This document shows, one piece after another, positions 47,364 through 60,600 of a stretch of 64,000 bases of DNA. Origin of the DNA: Varroa destructor (Eukaryota > Arthropoda > Arachnida > Mesostigmata > Varroidae). The position numbers and the translations under genes are program-made. The notes beneath the pieces are model-generated. The model saw nothing but the letters and a program-made list of their open reading frames with translations, did no database searches and was not told where the DNA came from. The stretch is taken from assembly GCF_002443255.2 (NCBI RefSeq), contig NW_019211454.1, positions 13,166,248 to 13,230,247 of the forward strand. Reading direction: 5' to 3'. Numbering within the stretch: the first letter of the stretch is position 1; each line of letters begins with the position of its first letter.

Positions 47364-50300
47364 CACAAGAAATCGTCGATACTCATTGAGCAGATGCGCC
47401 CTTCTCAGCTTCGAGATCTGCCCGACAATGACACGTGGGCAGAATTGATCCAAGAACGAAGCCACTTCCCAGGTGGGTATCAATGTACGAAATGAACAGG
47501 CATCATTGGTTAGACCATATTGGCCATCGCTGGGGGAGGATTTGCTGTGGGCGTGCTGTTCTCACTTACATCGATATATAGCTAATCCCCGGAAAGAATG
47601 ACAGGGTTCGTCGTTTGAATTTGCCTTCGGTTATAATTTTGCTGTTACAACTCACCATCACTGTAAAACATAATATAGGAATATCTGTGATTTGGTGCGA
47701 GCTTATATATGAGTGAGGATAAACTTTTCGAACACTTTCTCATAGAGAAAAATCGCCGAGGATCAGCACAGCACGAAGATTTACCTATTTTCTTGATTAC
47801 TTCGAGTAATCTGAGGAGTCTACCTTTCTTACGAATACAGAACAATGCCCACGTCTTTGAGTGCCGTAGTCCCCAGGCAGGTATATATCAAGTCAATTTT
47901 CTTCGAAGGGTCGACAACTCAACCTCGCGTTTATTAGTGATTTTTCTGTCCGAAATGTATGCACACCTATTCAGATGCTTCGTTTATGATTCCGATAAGT
48001 CAAGTGTCAAGATATATCCAAAAAAAAATGCAGCTAGAGTTAGTTCCTAAAGAACGACATAATTTGCGTCGTTTTGGATGCGCGCTTTCCTAAACTAGCT
48101 GGCGATCAGTTCAGGCCCAGCGAATAAAAACACTAGTTTAGGTTCATACCGGCGAATCCTCTTGACTGCCTGTTAGCGTCATGATGAGTAACACCGATAA
48201 AGCCACGAATAGCCAAGGATGTTCTGGGACTACACATGAAACGCGCTAGCGCGTTTCTGACCTGACATAGCAGAGGATCTGGTCTGATCCTATTCAAGCC
48301 ACTCATGAATGTCGAAGCAATAACTGTTTTTCACGAATCGTATGTACGGACCACACCGGAAAGGGAAAAATCGCATGCACCCGCTACTAATTTCTGCCTA
48401 TTGACATCGAATCTTTTGTTTTCCTTTGTTGGGATAAGGACATGAAGAAGTCTGCTGTTAGCTGAGAACGATGACAACAGAGAATATCCTGGTTGTGCTC
48501 CCACAGAATAAGCTGCGCCACCGGTTTCAAATTTTAATAAGACAAAAAAAATGCTATCTATTTTTTTTATCAATATAGATTTATCAATCTCGGTTGTAAG
48601 TTGCACCTAAATTTTGCAGTCGGTGCTGCTATTCATAAGCTGTGTGACGAATGTATTACAGATCAGTTTTGAGCAGACCGCAAACTGCTACCGCCAGAAT
48701 GATTATATCTAGCAGACCTACGAACATGTTGTGGACATTTTTTTCTCTCAGATTATTAAAAGGGAACTACAAACGACGAATATTTTTTAGAACCAAATAG
48801 TTAATAAAACGCACGCATATGAGCTAAAAAAGCCAACGATGTTCCGAACCTTTGATGACGATCCCTGCATTCGTATACAGCGCTGTGCTAGGTCATTTTG
48901 TAAGATGACGTAAAATGGGTTTCTGTCTATTGATCGACGCTTTTGAACCCTTAAGAAGTGAAAGACTTGGAAAAGCATCCGACGCAGCCGGCGTTGTCCA
49001 ATCTGGACCTTATTTTATGATTCTGGAGAAAAGCAAAACCAAAGAGGTTTCCGAATGACATGACAACGCTTTCGTAGCTTGTCCCACTGGTAATCAGACG
49101 AATACAGGTAACAGGGTCGCTCGTCCTAACTATACTATGACCGTAACACGAAAGCCAATCATTGTCGGTGATGCTTTGGGGGGTTTATCAATAATTTGAA
49201 CAACAAGTATGTCAGATCGACGAAGATTCGCGCACGCAGTTGGTGTCGCTATAACAGGTAATAGTGTGCATTTGTTCGATCGGCGTGAATTCGATGATAT
49301 GGCTCTTGCTATCTACTTCGAGATACAAAATCCGGAGTCCCTGTGATGAACAAGTCGGCCACGATATGAAGTAAAATATTTTCAGATTTTTTGTAGATGC
49401 AAGTAGTTTAAGCATTATGTCGTTTTTGCATATATTTAGATTGCAGAAAAACGGTGGGGTGCGTGAATATTTCTGGATTATATCCTGAATTGCACCCGAA
49501 TTGTGCAAGGCACGTCTTAATAGCACACTGCATGACGGTAAATGCTGCTGTTGAAGGTGTACATCCGTTCTTGAGTCGAGCACTTAACTTACCATATATG
49601 TAGAGCTGAAGGTCAAGTGCCGAAAGTGAAAACGTCATGAAAACATTTTTTTAGGCTAACTTACAGCTTTGATTACAAACGGAATTAAGGAAATAATAAA
49701 AATTTATTTTTCTCATCTTATTTTACTATGCGATTTTATACGTAAAATGTTACCCACGACTTGTTTATTGTAGAAAGGCAATCGTGGGTTGGAGTTCGGA
49801 AAACCTCATGTAAAGGGCAAATAGGAATCATGTGTAAATAAAATATGAAGTTATAATCACTCAAATTATGCATACATTTTTAGGGCATCTTGTGTATGTG
49901 TATATATATATAAGAAATTGACCCAATATCCCTTATTCGTCCCCAGCCACAAACGGTCAGGCATAAAGTAAACATTCGCACAACTTCACCGACAATTATT
50001 GTAATTGTCGCTGAATGAATGCGATTTTCTTCATAAATTCCATTACTGCTCTTTTTTTTTTTAATAGATGTTAAGGTCAGACTGGTAGTGTTGCTTGAAC
50101 GTTGCTTGCTTTCTTGCTAATCAAAAGCACAAAATTAGAAAAAGATTTGCCAACAAACGATATAGCTTGGTCATGGCTAGAACGAACACATCGTCGGCAA
50201 GCTTAGCGCCATCATGAAACAAGCTACTTCGATATCATAAAAATCAACGAGATGAAGACCAGACCGAATTAACTACGGGAGAGAAAATAGAGCTACTTTA

Positions 50301-53100
50301 ATATAACGAGGGAAAAAAATGGCAAAACGCGCGACACCGCACGAATACTCCCTGTGAAAGTTCCTACGACATAGATTTGACCCGACGCTGTCCTGAACGA
50401 AAGAGATCTGTCATAGGACTCACCAAGACCAAGCGAAATATTTGTGTAGTGTTTTCCCGCTAGGCGATGGTAATCATGTCGGCAAATCCCTAAAGGTAGC
50501 TTTAGGAGCTAGCAGGAAACAACAGCAGTAACGACATCACTACAAATGGCTAAAACGACGACCCCCAACTCCTACAACGGTAACAAGTCTATCTTTCTGA
50601 CGTAAATAGTAGTTGTCCGAATTCTGTTGCCGTTCTACGCGCTGCTGTTAATATTGACGGCGATGCGAGGGCGTGGGGCCTTCCGGCGCCCCTCAGATCA
50701 CTCTGATGCTATACTAAACCGGCGTCGCTCGGGTGCAACGACAGCTCTGCGGAACGACACACTGTCTACTAGATGTATGATACGAATAATCCAAGTAGCA
50801 TAGCATAGCCAGCCCTGTAATAGCACACAGCGAAGTGCTGTGTTCGTTCGGCCACAGACTCTGATCCTCCTGCAGGTTGAAATGAGTCGAACCAAGAACA
50901 CCGCTTGCCCAACTGAGAACGGGCCACGAACGCGTCAGGGATGCATAGAGCGAAAAGAAAAGCCAAACAAGAGACGATAGCGCAGAGAAAAACAAGAAAG
51001 AGAAGAGCAAACGAGGCAACAAGCCTGGCGAACCTATACCCGTACAACCTGACTATGTACACGCACGAAGTCGCAGAACAACCGCACGAAGATCGCCATG
51101 GCCGTCATTGTCGGCGGGATGGAAAAGTCGGTCACCATCGTAGTGCGCCTACGAAGCAGTCTTGGCTAATGGCTGCAGCAAGAAAACTGACGACGACAAC
51201 GACGGCGGTGGCAGCCAGATATTCCTCGACGACCAAGGCACGCTACTAGCATATATAGACAACACATATACAAACTAGGCGACGGGCAGGCAGACCGTTA
51301 GAGCTGTTCTTCAAGTACTCTTAGCGCAGCGACCTGTACGGATTGGCGTATCATCGCAACGCATACCGCCCCATGGGTGACCCCGATGATTGAGGCCCAT
51401 CATAGGCCTAGTAAAAAGAAAGCCTAGTCGCAACGATGCTAGGCAGCACGAGCAAGCGCGATCTCGCCAACGAATACGACAGATTTCAATGAGGTACCGT
51501 CGATGGGATCATAATGACGAGGATGATGTCGCGCCCATGTGATGCTGAAGGCAACTGCCCCTGTGGGTCTCAAGTCGTTAGGGCCTGTGATATCGCTAAG
51601 AAGTTATCTGTCACGGGTATTTGTAGTTATATGTGCGCAACCTACGGGTAATATTGTTGTTGTAGATTAGTAAAAATTTCACGAAGTATTGCAAGCAGTA
51701 GCAGGGGCAATAGGTGAAGAAATTTGAAAAAGCTCCAGAATTTAATGCTGATAATCTGACAGTAACTGAACTGAGAGGTTGAAGTATCTAAAACTTGAAG
51801 GTCGGGATGACGACAGTGATGACACCCAGAAAGAAAACTAATGTTCGTAAAGGGTTTATCCAGAAGAAAGCATTCGACAACAGTCACCTTATGGGGCCTA
51901 TGATACTGAAGTGTATTAAGTGCTGATAGATTAATGGCATTAGTTCTGGCAAGGTTCATTTTTAATTTGCGACTGCTTAAGTAGTACGGAACTTTCAAGT
52001 AAATAGATAAAACTTGGATCTTGTTTGCTTTCTGTGTGTAGTATCAAAATTTGTGAATAAAAATTTTAACTGGTTTGTTTCTAGTTTTTACGCATGTACA
52101 CGTATTTGTAGTACGGGCAATACGAGGATGAGAAACCCTTTTAGCTCATATGAAAATGTGCCTTAATCGGCAGCCATACACCTAGAGACATCAAAATACA
52201 CGAGAAAGGATATCTTATCTATTAGTATTTTTCGTTTAGTTTAATTGATATTTATTTTCTACTTAATAAACGAGTCGCGATAATACCTTCTCTTTCTCTA
52301 ATTAATAAGCTAATTTCTGACGCCGTGACGAAGCAGGACAGCATATCACACGTAAAATAGCCAATACTTTTTATCACTGTAAGTTACCTTACACGCAGTT
52401 GTTGTTGAGTAGTAGTAGTTTTAAACTTATGTATAATCGTCAAGCCATATGCTGTGATGTGATATAATAGGGCGTAGACAAAAGCGGACAGTACCGATGG
52501 AAAGACTTTGCCAGAGGGCTGCTACAGCAGACAATGGCTGGCAGGATAACTTAATCATCTAGAAAGTATGAATTTCTTACATATGGAAGTGCAACAAGTT
52601 CTCAAATTTATAAGGTTGAAAGTCGTCGTTCGCATTAGAAGCGTTTACATGTACCGTGACATGACACATCCATGCTTAGTGATTTTTCGTTTTACTTGAC
52701 GACACGGCCCGAATTGCAGGAATTGTGACGCATGACCATGTTATCGCTTGGCCATTTCTAACAGAACTCATTTGTAGAGCTTTAAGGCTCTGCTGAAATC
52801 CAAGCGACAATAAACGCGTCAAATATCGTTTGTTTCGTAAAGCGAAAAAGGGCAAAGCTTTCAAAGCGTGTTTGGCTGTAATAGGACAAATGCAACATAA
52901 ACAGGATCTTGTAGCAACTGTTGAATATTTTGTATTTACGAATAAAAAAGGCTAGACTGATGTACATTAGAAGCGCATTTAAATTAACGTGCATTCAGCC
53001 GTAGTTACCATAGTAATTATTGCTATCATTATGGGCAGCTTATATTTCTCCCATTGATTACTCCGCTAGCCTCCGCCAAGCTGAAAGATTGATTCAAAAT
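45551..53100. other. Gene-poor region with two GC-rich islands
   Basis: About 45560-46480 and 50540-51250 are richer in GC and CpG, poor in stop codons and open on both strands. They look like promoters or untranslated exons rather than coding sequence. Between them lies mostly AT-rich DNA with an (AT)n tract at 47314-47360 and a 9-bp inverted repeat with 3-base loop near 49990. I see no recognisable protein. Confidence 0.45.
47314..47360. repeat. (AT)n microsatellite, one interruption
   Basis: About 47 bases of AT units with a single extra A near 47331. Confidence 0.9.
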
Positions 53101-53119
53101 TCAACTGGCCCACATCTCT

Positions 53120-54170
53120 ATTCAAACAATACCGTCTGTGCTGACCAGTTGTCGTCGTTGCAGGGTTTTGTCTCACGTATAAAAGCGAACGTATAACCAG
53201 CTCCGGTCAAGAGTCATCGCACAGATAAGCAGGTACACGATTTATTAAGCGCTGCGTACAATAGCCACTCGTTTGTCGCTTCCTCCTTTCGGTACTTTGC
53301 TCATTTTCATCTCTGGCGGCACAAACAGCAACACCACAACCATCGTAAAGATTACTGCGGCGCGAATGTATATTCGTTATTTTCTGGCGCGGTTCTACGC
53401 CTTGCTCGACCAGGAATCGCAGAGCCATCGATCGTCAATAATGGCCGGCAATCTTTCTTGCGAGCAGCATCCGTTGCCAGACTAGCAGCTGTAATATCAG
53501 TGACAACGGCCTGGTGAACCTACTTTTTTCCCTGTTTTTTTTCTCTTCCTCCCTTGCCTCAATCAGTGCTTTCACTTCGGAGTCGCTGTCTCCTATGCGG
53601 GCGTAGGTTCTCTTATCGTCGTCGTCGTCATCGTCATCGCCGCCGCCGCCGCCGCCGCCGTCGTTCACAGTACCATAGTCACCGCTAACGTAGCCGCCAT
53701 CATCAGCTCTTTCATTCGCCTAGTTGCTCGTTTATTTCGTCCATTTGTCAAGAGAGCTTCGCGTCATACATATCGCACCCGCCCAAACCTTTAAGCAAGA
53801 GCACGTAGGCATGCGAGTATTGTTTTGTTGCCCTTCGATCCCGAAGCCTTTTCGTTACAACGCAATCCGCGACGACGAGCCGAGTCCACAATCGGTATGG
53901 CTTCACCCCTCCAGCCTCACTGCAACAACGATGCCGACCATAAGCGTCCGACAACGTCAAAAACGTCAGTTCAATCTGCACTTAGCCAGAGCTGCAATCG
54001 CGGGCTGCAGCCGAGGTCGTATTGTACATAGTCAACGCGGACTAATTGCTGTTACTCGCAGGCCGATAGTGATTTGGCAATTCCGCCAGGATTCAATAAG
54101 ACCGAGAGAAAGCGAAAAAAGGCCACACGTTATGAATAGGCGACGGAATGTATGCCGCGTCAAACGCTAA
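53120..54170. promoter_or_regulatory. GC-rich, stop-poor island with GCC and GTC triplet repeats
   Basis: The core at 53616-53663 is a run of TCG/TCA triplets followed by seven GCC triplets. On the minus strand this would read as Gly and Asp runs. Several frames are open on both strands, so no single frame is favoured. The best reading is a promoter or untranslated exon. A coding alternative is given as a finding. Confidence 0.35.
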
Positions 54171-56105
54171 TGCTAGCCTAAACAGTCACCCATGAAACGA
54201 AGTCCAACGCGCGATATTCGGTGCACGTTCGTTTTCTGTGTATTCGCAGCAAAGCAGGCAAACGTGCAGCTTCTATACGAAAACGCATGCAGAAGCTTTA
54301 CAAAAATACTTGAACACGCGCTAATAATTCGGCAGTATAAGCAATTGCTAACGGTTTGGAAGATAAATCAATTGGACAGTTGTGTCGTATAATCGTAACA
54401 CTTTGATGCTTTTCGAAATGACCATGTCTGCAATATTTCGCCTATTCAAAAATTATGTTCCTACACAGGACAAGCTGTTAAGAATGTTGCTACAACGGCA
54501 CGGGGTGCACGTGTTATAATCGTTTCATGTACCCGAACGATGTAGGGATTTTCTTTCGGATCGGAACATTTGACTTATTATTGATTGAAATATAGCTTAA
54601 TAGATATATAAATATAACTATATTAGAATAATATGTTAAAATTAATTAATTAATATAGCATATTAAAATATAGCTTATTCGAAATAAGCTTACTTTGTCG
54701 CCAGGGGTGCTATGGGTATGGTCTACGGCATTAAATTTGGTACCAGCACGAACTGGAGTAAAGCGTGCGGAAGACGTTCGCGGTGGCCTCGTGGCTCTAT
54801 TCAGCAATAGTGAACTGAAACGTAATTACGCTACAGCTGCCAATTTACGTACTATGTTTAGTATATATATGGAACGTAATACTCATTCCGTATGCGTTTG
54901 TGACTCTTTCGATATGTTCGGGAGCTCAGATATCTCAGATATAATATCAGGCATGCTATGCTGCGAATACGCCATTTTCTATTTAGTTTATCCACTCCAA
55001 TGTGTATCAAACTAAAATATTGATTTCTTCAATTCCCTTAGAAGCATCGCCGTTTTATCTCTAGATTAATATTACAAGTTCTCCTGTAGCAGTTTAGTTT
55101 GAAATTTGGCGCCAAATACAGTCTCATCCCACGCACTGAATGCACCTATGTACAATCAAATAATGTTGTTTCAATAAGCCCTTCACGTATTCGATAGGTG
55201 TACTCTAATGCTTACGACCACTTCGGCACGTACCAACTAGTAAGCTCGAACGCAATTTGGGTCGTAACTTCGCCATCGTGGAATCGCAAACATCCATATG
55301 GTACGAGATAGAACAATGAGCAATGCTAGAAAGGGCAAAGGCAACCGACGAACGTCTCACCTCTTTTCACATTTTCCGCTCCATTAGACCCTACATATAC
55401 AAACTGCGAATGATCTAGGTGTTTATTGATAAAACAGTATACGTACAGGTAAACGCAGACCATATTATGTAGACCATAACCGAGGTAACATTTGGATCAG
55501 CAGCGACCGCTCACAATCGTCCAACTAGAAGAACGGGAAGATGAACCAAAACGAACGGTGACGAAGTGACAATGACATTAAAACAACGTCGTCGTGCCCT
55601 GACCACGCGACTGTATGACACGCGACGATGATGGCAATAGTAATAATAACGATGGTATTGCATCTTTGTGGAAAAAAAAGGCATATCATTTCTAACTAAC
55701 CATCGATGCACAATGCGTTGTATAATGTTTTGTGACGGATAAAGCGTCAGCCTGACGAGACAGCGAGAATCATTAGCACCTCATTTAACCTGATCTATTA
55801 CAATCGCTAAATACACTTGCCATCGTCGCGTCCGCCAGTACTACATCGAAACAACGCCACACTGCGATGGCCACCGACCAGCTGTCACGCTAACGTCATC
55901 AAACATCTGCCTATTACATTGTACAATGTATGCATTGTTATCGACAAACGGCGATGTCAAATACTAAGGAAGCTATCGCTGGAACGGTGTCTGTTCGTGT
56001 TAAAGCTCGGGGCTTGTTTTTGTACCCCGGAACCAAGTGCTTACCGCCTTCATTCGATACACAATCGCAGAATAGCGGTTCCGACCGTATTAGACTTTTT
56101 CGTCG
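54171..56105. other. Gene-poor region
   Basis: AT-rich at 54580-54690, then mixed DNA. Open frames at 54695-55015 and 55817-56218 resemble no family. A modestly GC-richer stretch starts near 55480 and runs into the SINE copy at 56106. Confidence 0.45.
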
Positions 56106-56245
56106 TCTGGACAGAACGGAAGTGCGTTTTGCTAAGCGGGACACGTCGTGCTCTAGGTTCGAGCCTCGGCCACAGACGGACAGTTCGTTTCGGGCTGGGA
56201 TCGGGGCTGGCCGTTTGATGGAACTACCCCTGACAGCATAGAACT
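56106..56245 (+). mobile_element. tRNA-derived SINE, copy 4
   Basis: This copy keeps the best B box, GGTTCGAGCCT at 56156-56166. ACAGTTCGTTTCGGGCTGGGA follows, matching the body of copy 1, then CTGGCCGTTTGATGG near the 3' end. The upstream A-box side is diverged (GAACGGAAGTGCGTTTTGC). Confidence 0.65.
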
Positions 56246-57247
56246 CGAAACATAGAGGCCAAGCGGGAGACCGACACCTGAACGGGAACATCGTATATGA
56301 GCACGTATACAAATAAATGTTTAGATACTTTGCCGAGCATGTTTGTACGTGCGTGCGTGCATGCCAAAATGACCAGATGCGAAGAGAGCTGGAAAAACGT
56401 CAGTGAAATCCATGTGGTTAGTGGAAATAATGCAAAAAGACGTGATACGAGATGTTTGAGCAGTCTTCATCAGAGGCTAATTTTGAAACCAGCCAAATAT
56501 ATCTTATAGAAAAGCGTTAATGTGAGTTTTATTTAAAAACGTATAGAGATACATGTGTTTTAAAGGGTTTTTTTGATTCTTAATATGTTCCACTGACCCA
56601 CTTTGTTTACTACAGAACATAGTACTATTGGCAGCAACTGTCCCGGAACATATATATTTAATTCACACCTGTGTCCTATATGTTCCATTGAACATAGACT
56701 CAGAGATCTATTTTAGGATCATTGACCTTTTCAGAATATCTAGTCGCCCTTGATATGTATCGTTTTAGATAACTCTAATTAAGTTTCACTTTCAACATAG
56801 AACTTTTTGTTCTTTGAGCTGAACACAGAGTGGACAGACGCTTACGATCGACACACTCGGTGTTCGAGTGCTTTGCCACAAAGATTACGTCGACTTGTCG
56901 GAAGCATCCGCTCGCTGCGCCATCATCTTCAGGGCCTGAAGTGGGTCGTTTTCGTAGAAGCCGAATAGAAAAAAAAGATAGGAAGGTTAACGTGTGACGC
57001 TGAAAGAGGACATCGTCTCCACTTTAGCATATGATATTTCTAGAAATGCACGCGAGAACGATTTGTAAGCCTGCGAGATCTGACTTACATCGTCTGCGCT
57101 AGTAGACCGTTCAGGAAGACGACAGGTAGGCCGGCAAGTTGTGACGTGTCGCTAAGCGTATTTTCTGTGCAAGGCTAGGGCTACCGCTCCGAGGACCATT
57201 TTTTGTTCGAGAGTCTTTGAGAAAATTCTTTTCTATTTTACGTATCG

Positions 57248-57412
57248 TAGTTACGCCGTTAGGCGGTGCTAATTAGACGGCTGGCTCTTTCCAGCACGAA
57301 GCCAACGGTCTACGGTCAATGTGCCCAATCGATGCGTCTACGGCCAAATTCGGACCTAGACCACTACGTGTCGCTAAGTTTAATATGCAAACACGTTACC
57401 ACTCGACTATAA
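57248..57412 (-). mobile_element. tRNA-derived SINE, copy 5
   Basis: On the minus strand it has an intact A box, TAGTCGAGTGG (57399-57409), and a B box, AGGTCCGAATT (57347-57357), about 50 bases apart as in a tRNA head. The body shares GTGGTCTAGGTCCGAAT with copy 3 and TTCGTGCTGG plus AACGGCG with copy 1. An insertion of about 35 bases separates the head from the body. Confidence 0.7.
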
Positions 57413-57491
57413 CGGAGCTCTGTCGTAGTTCCGAGAGCATGACAATGACAATCTATAGGACACAGACGTGTTTTTCTGGGCTTTCTTCCTG

Positions 57492-57529
57492 AGGCCGGTA
57501 CTACATCCGGGCGGATATAGTACCGGCCT
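57492..57529. repeat. GC-rich hairpin with nested stem
   Basis: AGGCCGGTACTA (57492-57503) pairs perfectly with 57518-57529. Inside, ATCC pairs with GGAT around a GGGC loop, with one mismatch between the two stems. Three further outer positions nearly pair. It is the strongest GC-rich hairpin in the window and has no nearby gene. Confidence 0.8.
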
Positions 57530-57695
57530 GAGGAATCCCTGTAAAAAGAATCACCATAATTGGCCTTACGTCAGATCGTTTTTATTAGATATATTAAATC
57601 CTGAAGAAATATTTGCGATCGTATGTATTTGTAATACACCCCGAAGGTGTATCGACGCGATATTTCGTTTGGGTCGAGTTAGAACAGATTCATAA

Positions 57696-60600
57696 TGTTG
57701 CCTAGATAGGTGTATATTTCAACTTTAAACTTTAGAGGTAAGTAATGTTTTCTATTGAAAATGAGCGTCGATAACTAAACTAATATGGCAGATGAACTAG
57801 TTTGGTCGGGTTTTTTGGCGGATCGTTCAACTTGACCGATTTTTTCTTTTGGGTTGATGTGAAAACTGCGATGACATTCAGCTTTTATCAATAGACATGT
57901 CAATAGAAATAGACATATACCGCTTGCCGAAGGTTAAGGACGACAACCCGTCTCTGATTGCCTAAGTATCGAGTACCACCTCTCACTCATCATTCGACAC
58001 TAGAGCTGGCCACTGTACATTATCAACTGCGTACATTTGTTAGCATAAGATGAATTTTTCCGCGCTTAGCACATACAGTCTATAATTCATTATCCTCACT
58101 CTGTGATCATCATTTCATCGAACGAAAGAGTGGCTCAAGTACATAGTGGTTTTTTTCTGGTACGAAGGGTTATTTTGCCATGGCCAAACAAGCCTTAACA
58201 CGAAGTCGACCTGTATATGTTAAGTTTCGAATTTAAACTGTATTAGGCGCCCGTGTACAACGTTCGCTATAAACGTGCTTTATTCACTGTTAATTCAGTA
58301 CAAAATGTAGCGCGATTAGATAACGTAATAGATCTGCTCTAATTTTATCGTACGTCTGTTAGAACATTTATCGCAAACACGCACTCGCATGTTTGTATAC
58401 GGGTGTCATTTTATATATGTTCAAAAACGATTTACAGCGGACAATACAGTCTGTCATTTTCGTGCTTAGTTCATTTTGGTTACTGATTTTCTGTCGATTT
58501 TTTTTTGTTTTTGGAAAAATACCCGCATCGATTACCGCTGTTGTTGTTGTTATTATTGTAGCGTGTTATTGTTGTCGTTTATTAGTCACGCATAGTTGCG
58601 AAATAAGGCGGTCGGCAAGTGGATGCGCTTTTTTCGGACGCCGTCACATTCGCGAAGGCAGTGGCGCCGACTAGCGTTCCCTGCGAAGTTGATGCCTCGT
58701 GGTGAATTTAGCGGTGGCCGCAGCGCTGAACACCAGTAGCGAACAAAGAATACGATATGTTACATATCGGCGCAGGCATAGTAAAACGATCGCTCCGGCC
58801 GAGATAGCAACAGCTGACGCGCTGTTTCAAGCAAATATACCAACGTCTGACACGCCGATCACGAGGATGCTAATGCCAGCGATGTTCCTGTTGTTGATTT
58901 GTTTTTAGCTGCGGGACTGCTGCCGCCAGAAAATCCTGTCGCTGCTGCTGCTGCTGAAAATGAAGCTAATGTTGCTGAAGACAATGATGACGAAAGAAGT
59001 GAACGAGCTGGATGGATGATCGCGCAGCAAAAAGAGACGAAGTGAAAATGAGAATAGCTGGGCTTCTCCATTGGGCGGAACACCACAGGCTTGCTACCTA
59101 TGCGCTGATATTGTAGACGGGGCCGAACGCCAGTCGCTAGAAAGGAAACTAAAGGGAAGATGAAGTGGAACACTGCACTGGAAGAGCAAGCGCGGATCGA
59201 GGGCAGAGAAAAAGCACCGGGAGCATAACGACGAGACAAGATTAAAGGGTAACGACCGAACAGTGAACTAACGCAACAAAAAAATATGATAGCTTCACAA
59301 ACCCGCTCGAAGCGAACTAAAGTGATAGGGATTAGATGGGGAAAGATGCGCGCCAGGAGAAGCAAAACACTTATGTAAACCACCGGAAGACGGCGGAGCT
59401 TTAAATAAATCACCAGTAACAACAATTAAGTTCGCACTTTTCCAATAGTAATCTCAAGCGCCAGCGTGAATGACATAACCGTAACATGCTGACCTATCAG
59501 AGCATCGAACTGAGTTTAGACATGTTAATAAACGAACGAAATTTCACAGTGTTGGCCGCTTTTAGGCCAAATAATTTTATTACCTAAAAGATGACAAAAA
59601 TGCTCCGTTGCGTTAGCAACCTAAAAAATATCGCTTTTCTTTCATTTTTTGAGCTGACCAAACTTCTTAGGCCACATGAGGCCATTTGACGCAATGAGCA
59701 CTACTCATAAAAGCAATGACATGAGAAATAGAGCGAATTTTTAAGGGTTACCACCAACCGCCACATGTAACCTCCTAAACAATAATGTAATAGGAAAAAA
59801 ATATATGATTTATTGTTAATAAAGGCAGGTAGGAGGCACCTCTCGTGAACGTCTTAACCATGCGCCTGAGTGTTACCGGGTCAGCACAACTTATTCGTTT
59901 ATGCCACTTTTAGAACGTACTGCGCAACCCGGCAGTGTATAGCTACTATCGGCAGATTCGCACTACCCCTGGTAATTGGCAAATAAATCTAAAGAGAACG
60001 TACGTAGCGCAATAGAACGAGATAGCGAATATGTTGAAACACGTATTTCCATGGTCGTCCATAACTCAGCCAGTATTGAATATTGTAACTAAAATTAGTT
60101 GTTTCGGCCGGGCTAAACCGTGTGACTTCGTCTTACGTTTCACCCATTATAGAAACAACAACGCTCTCAATCGGCGCACGAAAACAGTCGACTTATCTGG
60201 CTTTTGTTAGTCAATCGCCACTCTTATCAAAGTATAGGCAATTAATACCATCATGGCCACGATAAAATCAACGAGTTATATATTTATGTGGGTTGTAAAC
60301 GGGGAAAAGATTAAGTCGGGGTCCGTAGAAGCCGTTATTCCGATGCCCGGTGACAGTTCATCACGGCTAAATAGTTTCATCGCCTGTTGCTTACTCGCCC
60401 AATACCGTTCGTCTCACCAAATGCTGTTCAATTTCTCATCGAATAGACGTCAGCATATACACGGCGGAGCACCCGTCTGGACATGCATCGATACGTGTGC
60501 CGAAAAGCTTCTGCTTTTGGTCTAGTGAATTTGGAGAAATGGGAATATGGAAAGACAAAATCCACCATGGCTCAATAGAATAATTGTAATGGTCGCATTC

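Noticed and set aside
53724..54170. 148-codon plus-strand open frame
   Set aside because: It opens from a non-ATG codon in a CpG-rich island with frames open on both strands, and the product is arginine-rich without a family resemblance.
56120..56190. Possible tRNA gene around a perfect GGTTCGAGCC box
   Set aside because: The acceptor, D and anticodon stems do not pair, and the flanks align with the SINE copies, so this is a SINE head and not a tRNA gene.
58859..59425. 188-codon minus-strand open frame
   Set aside because: It opens without an ATG, has its first internal ATG late, is low complexity and sits in a GC-rich stop-poor island. I see no domain or splice context.
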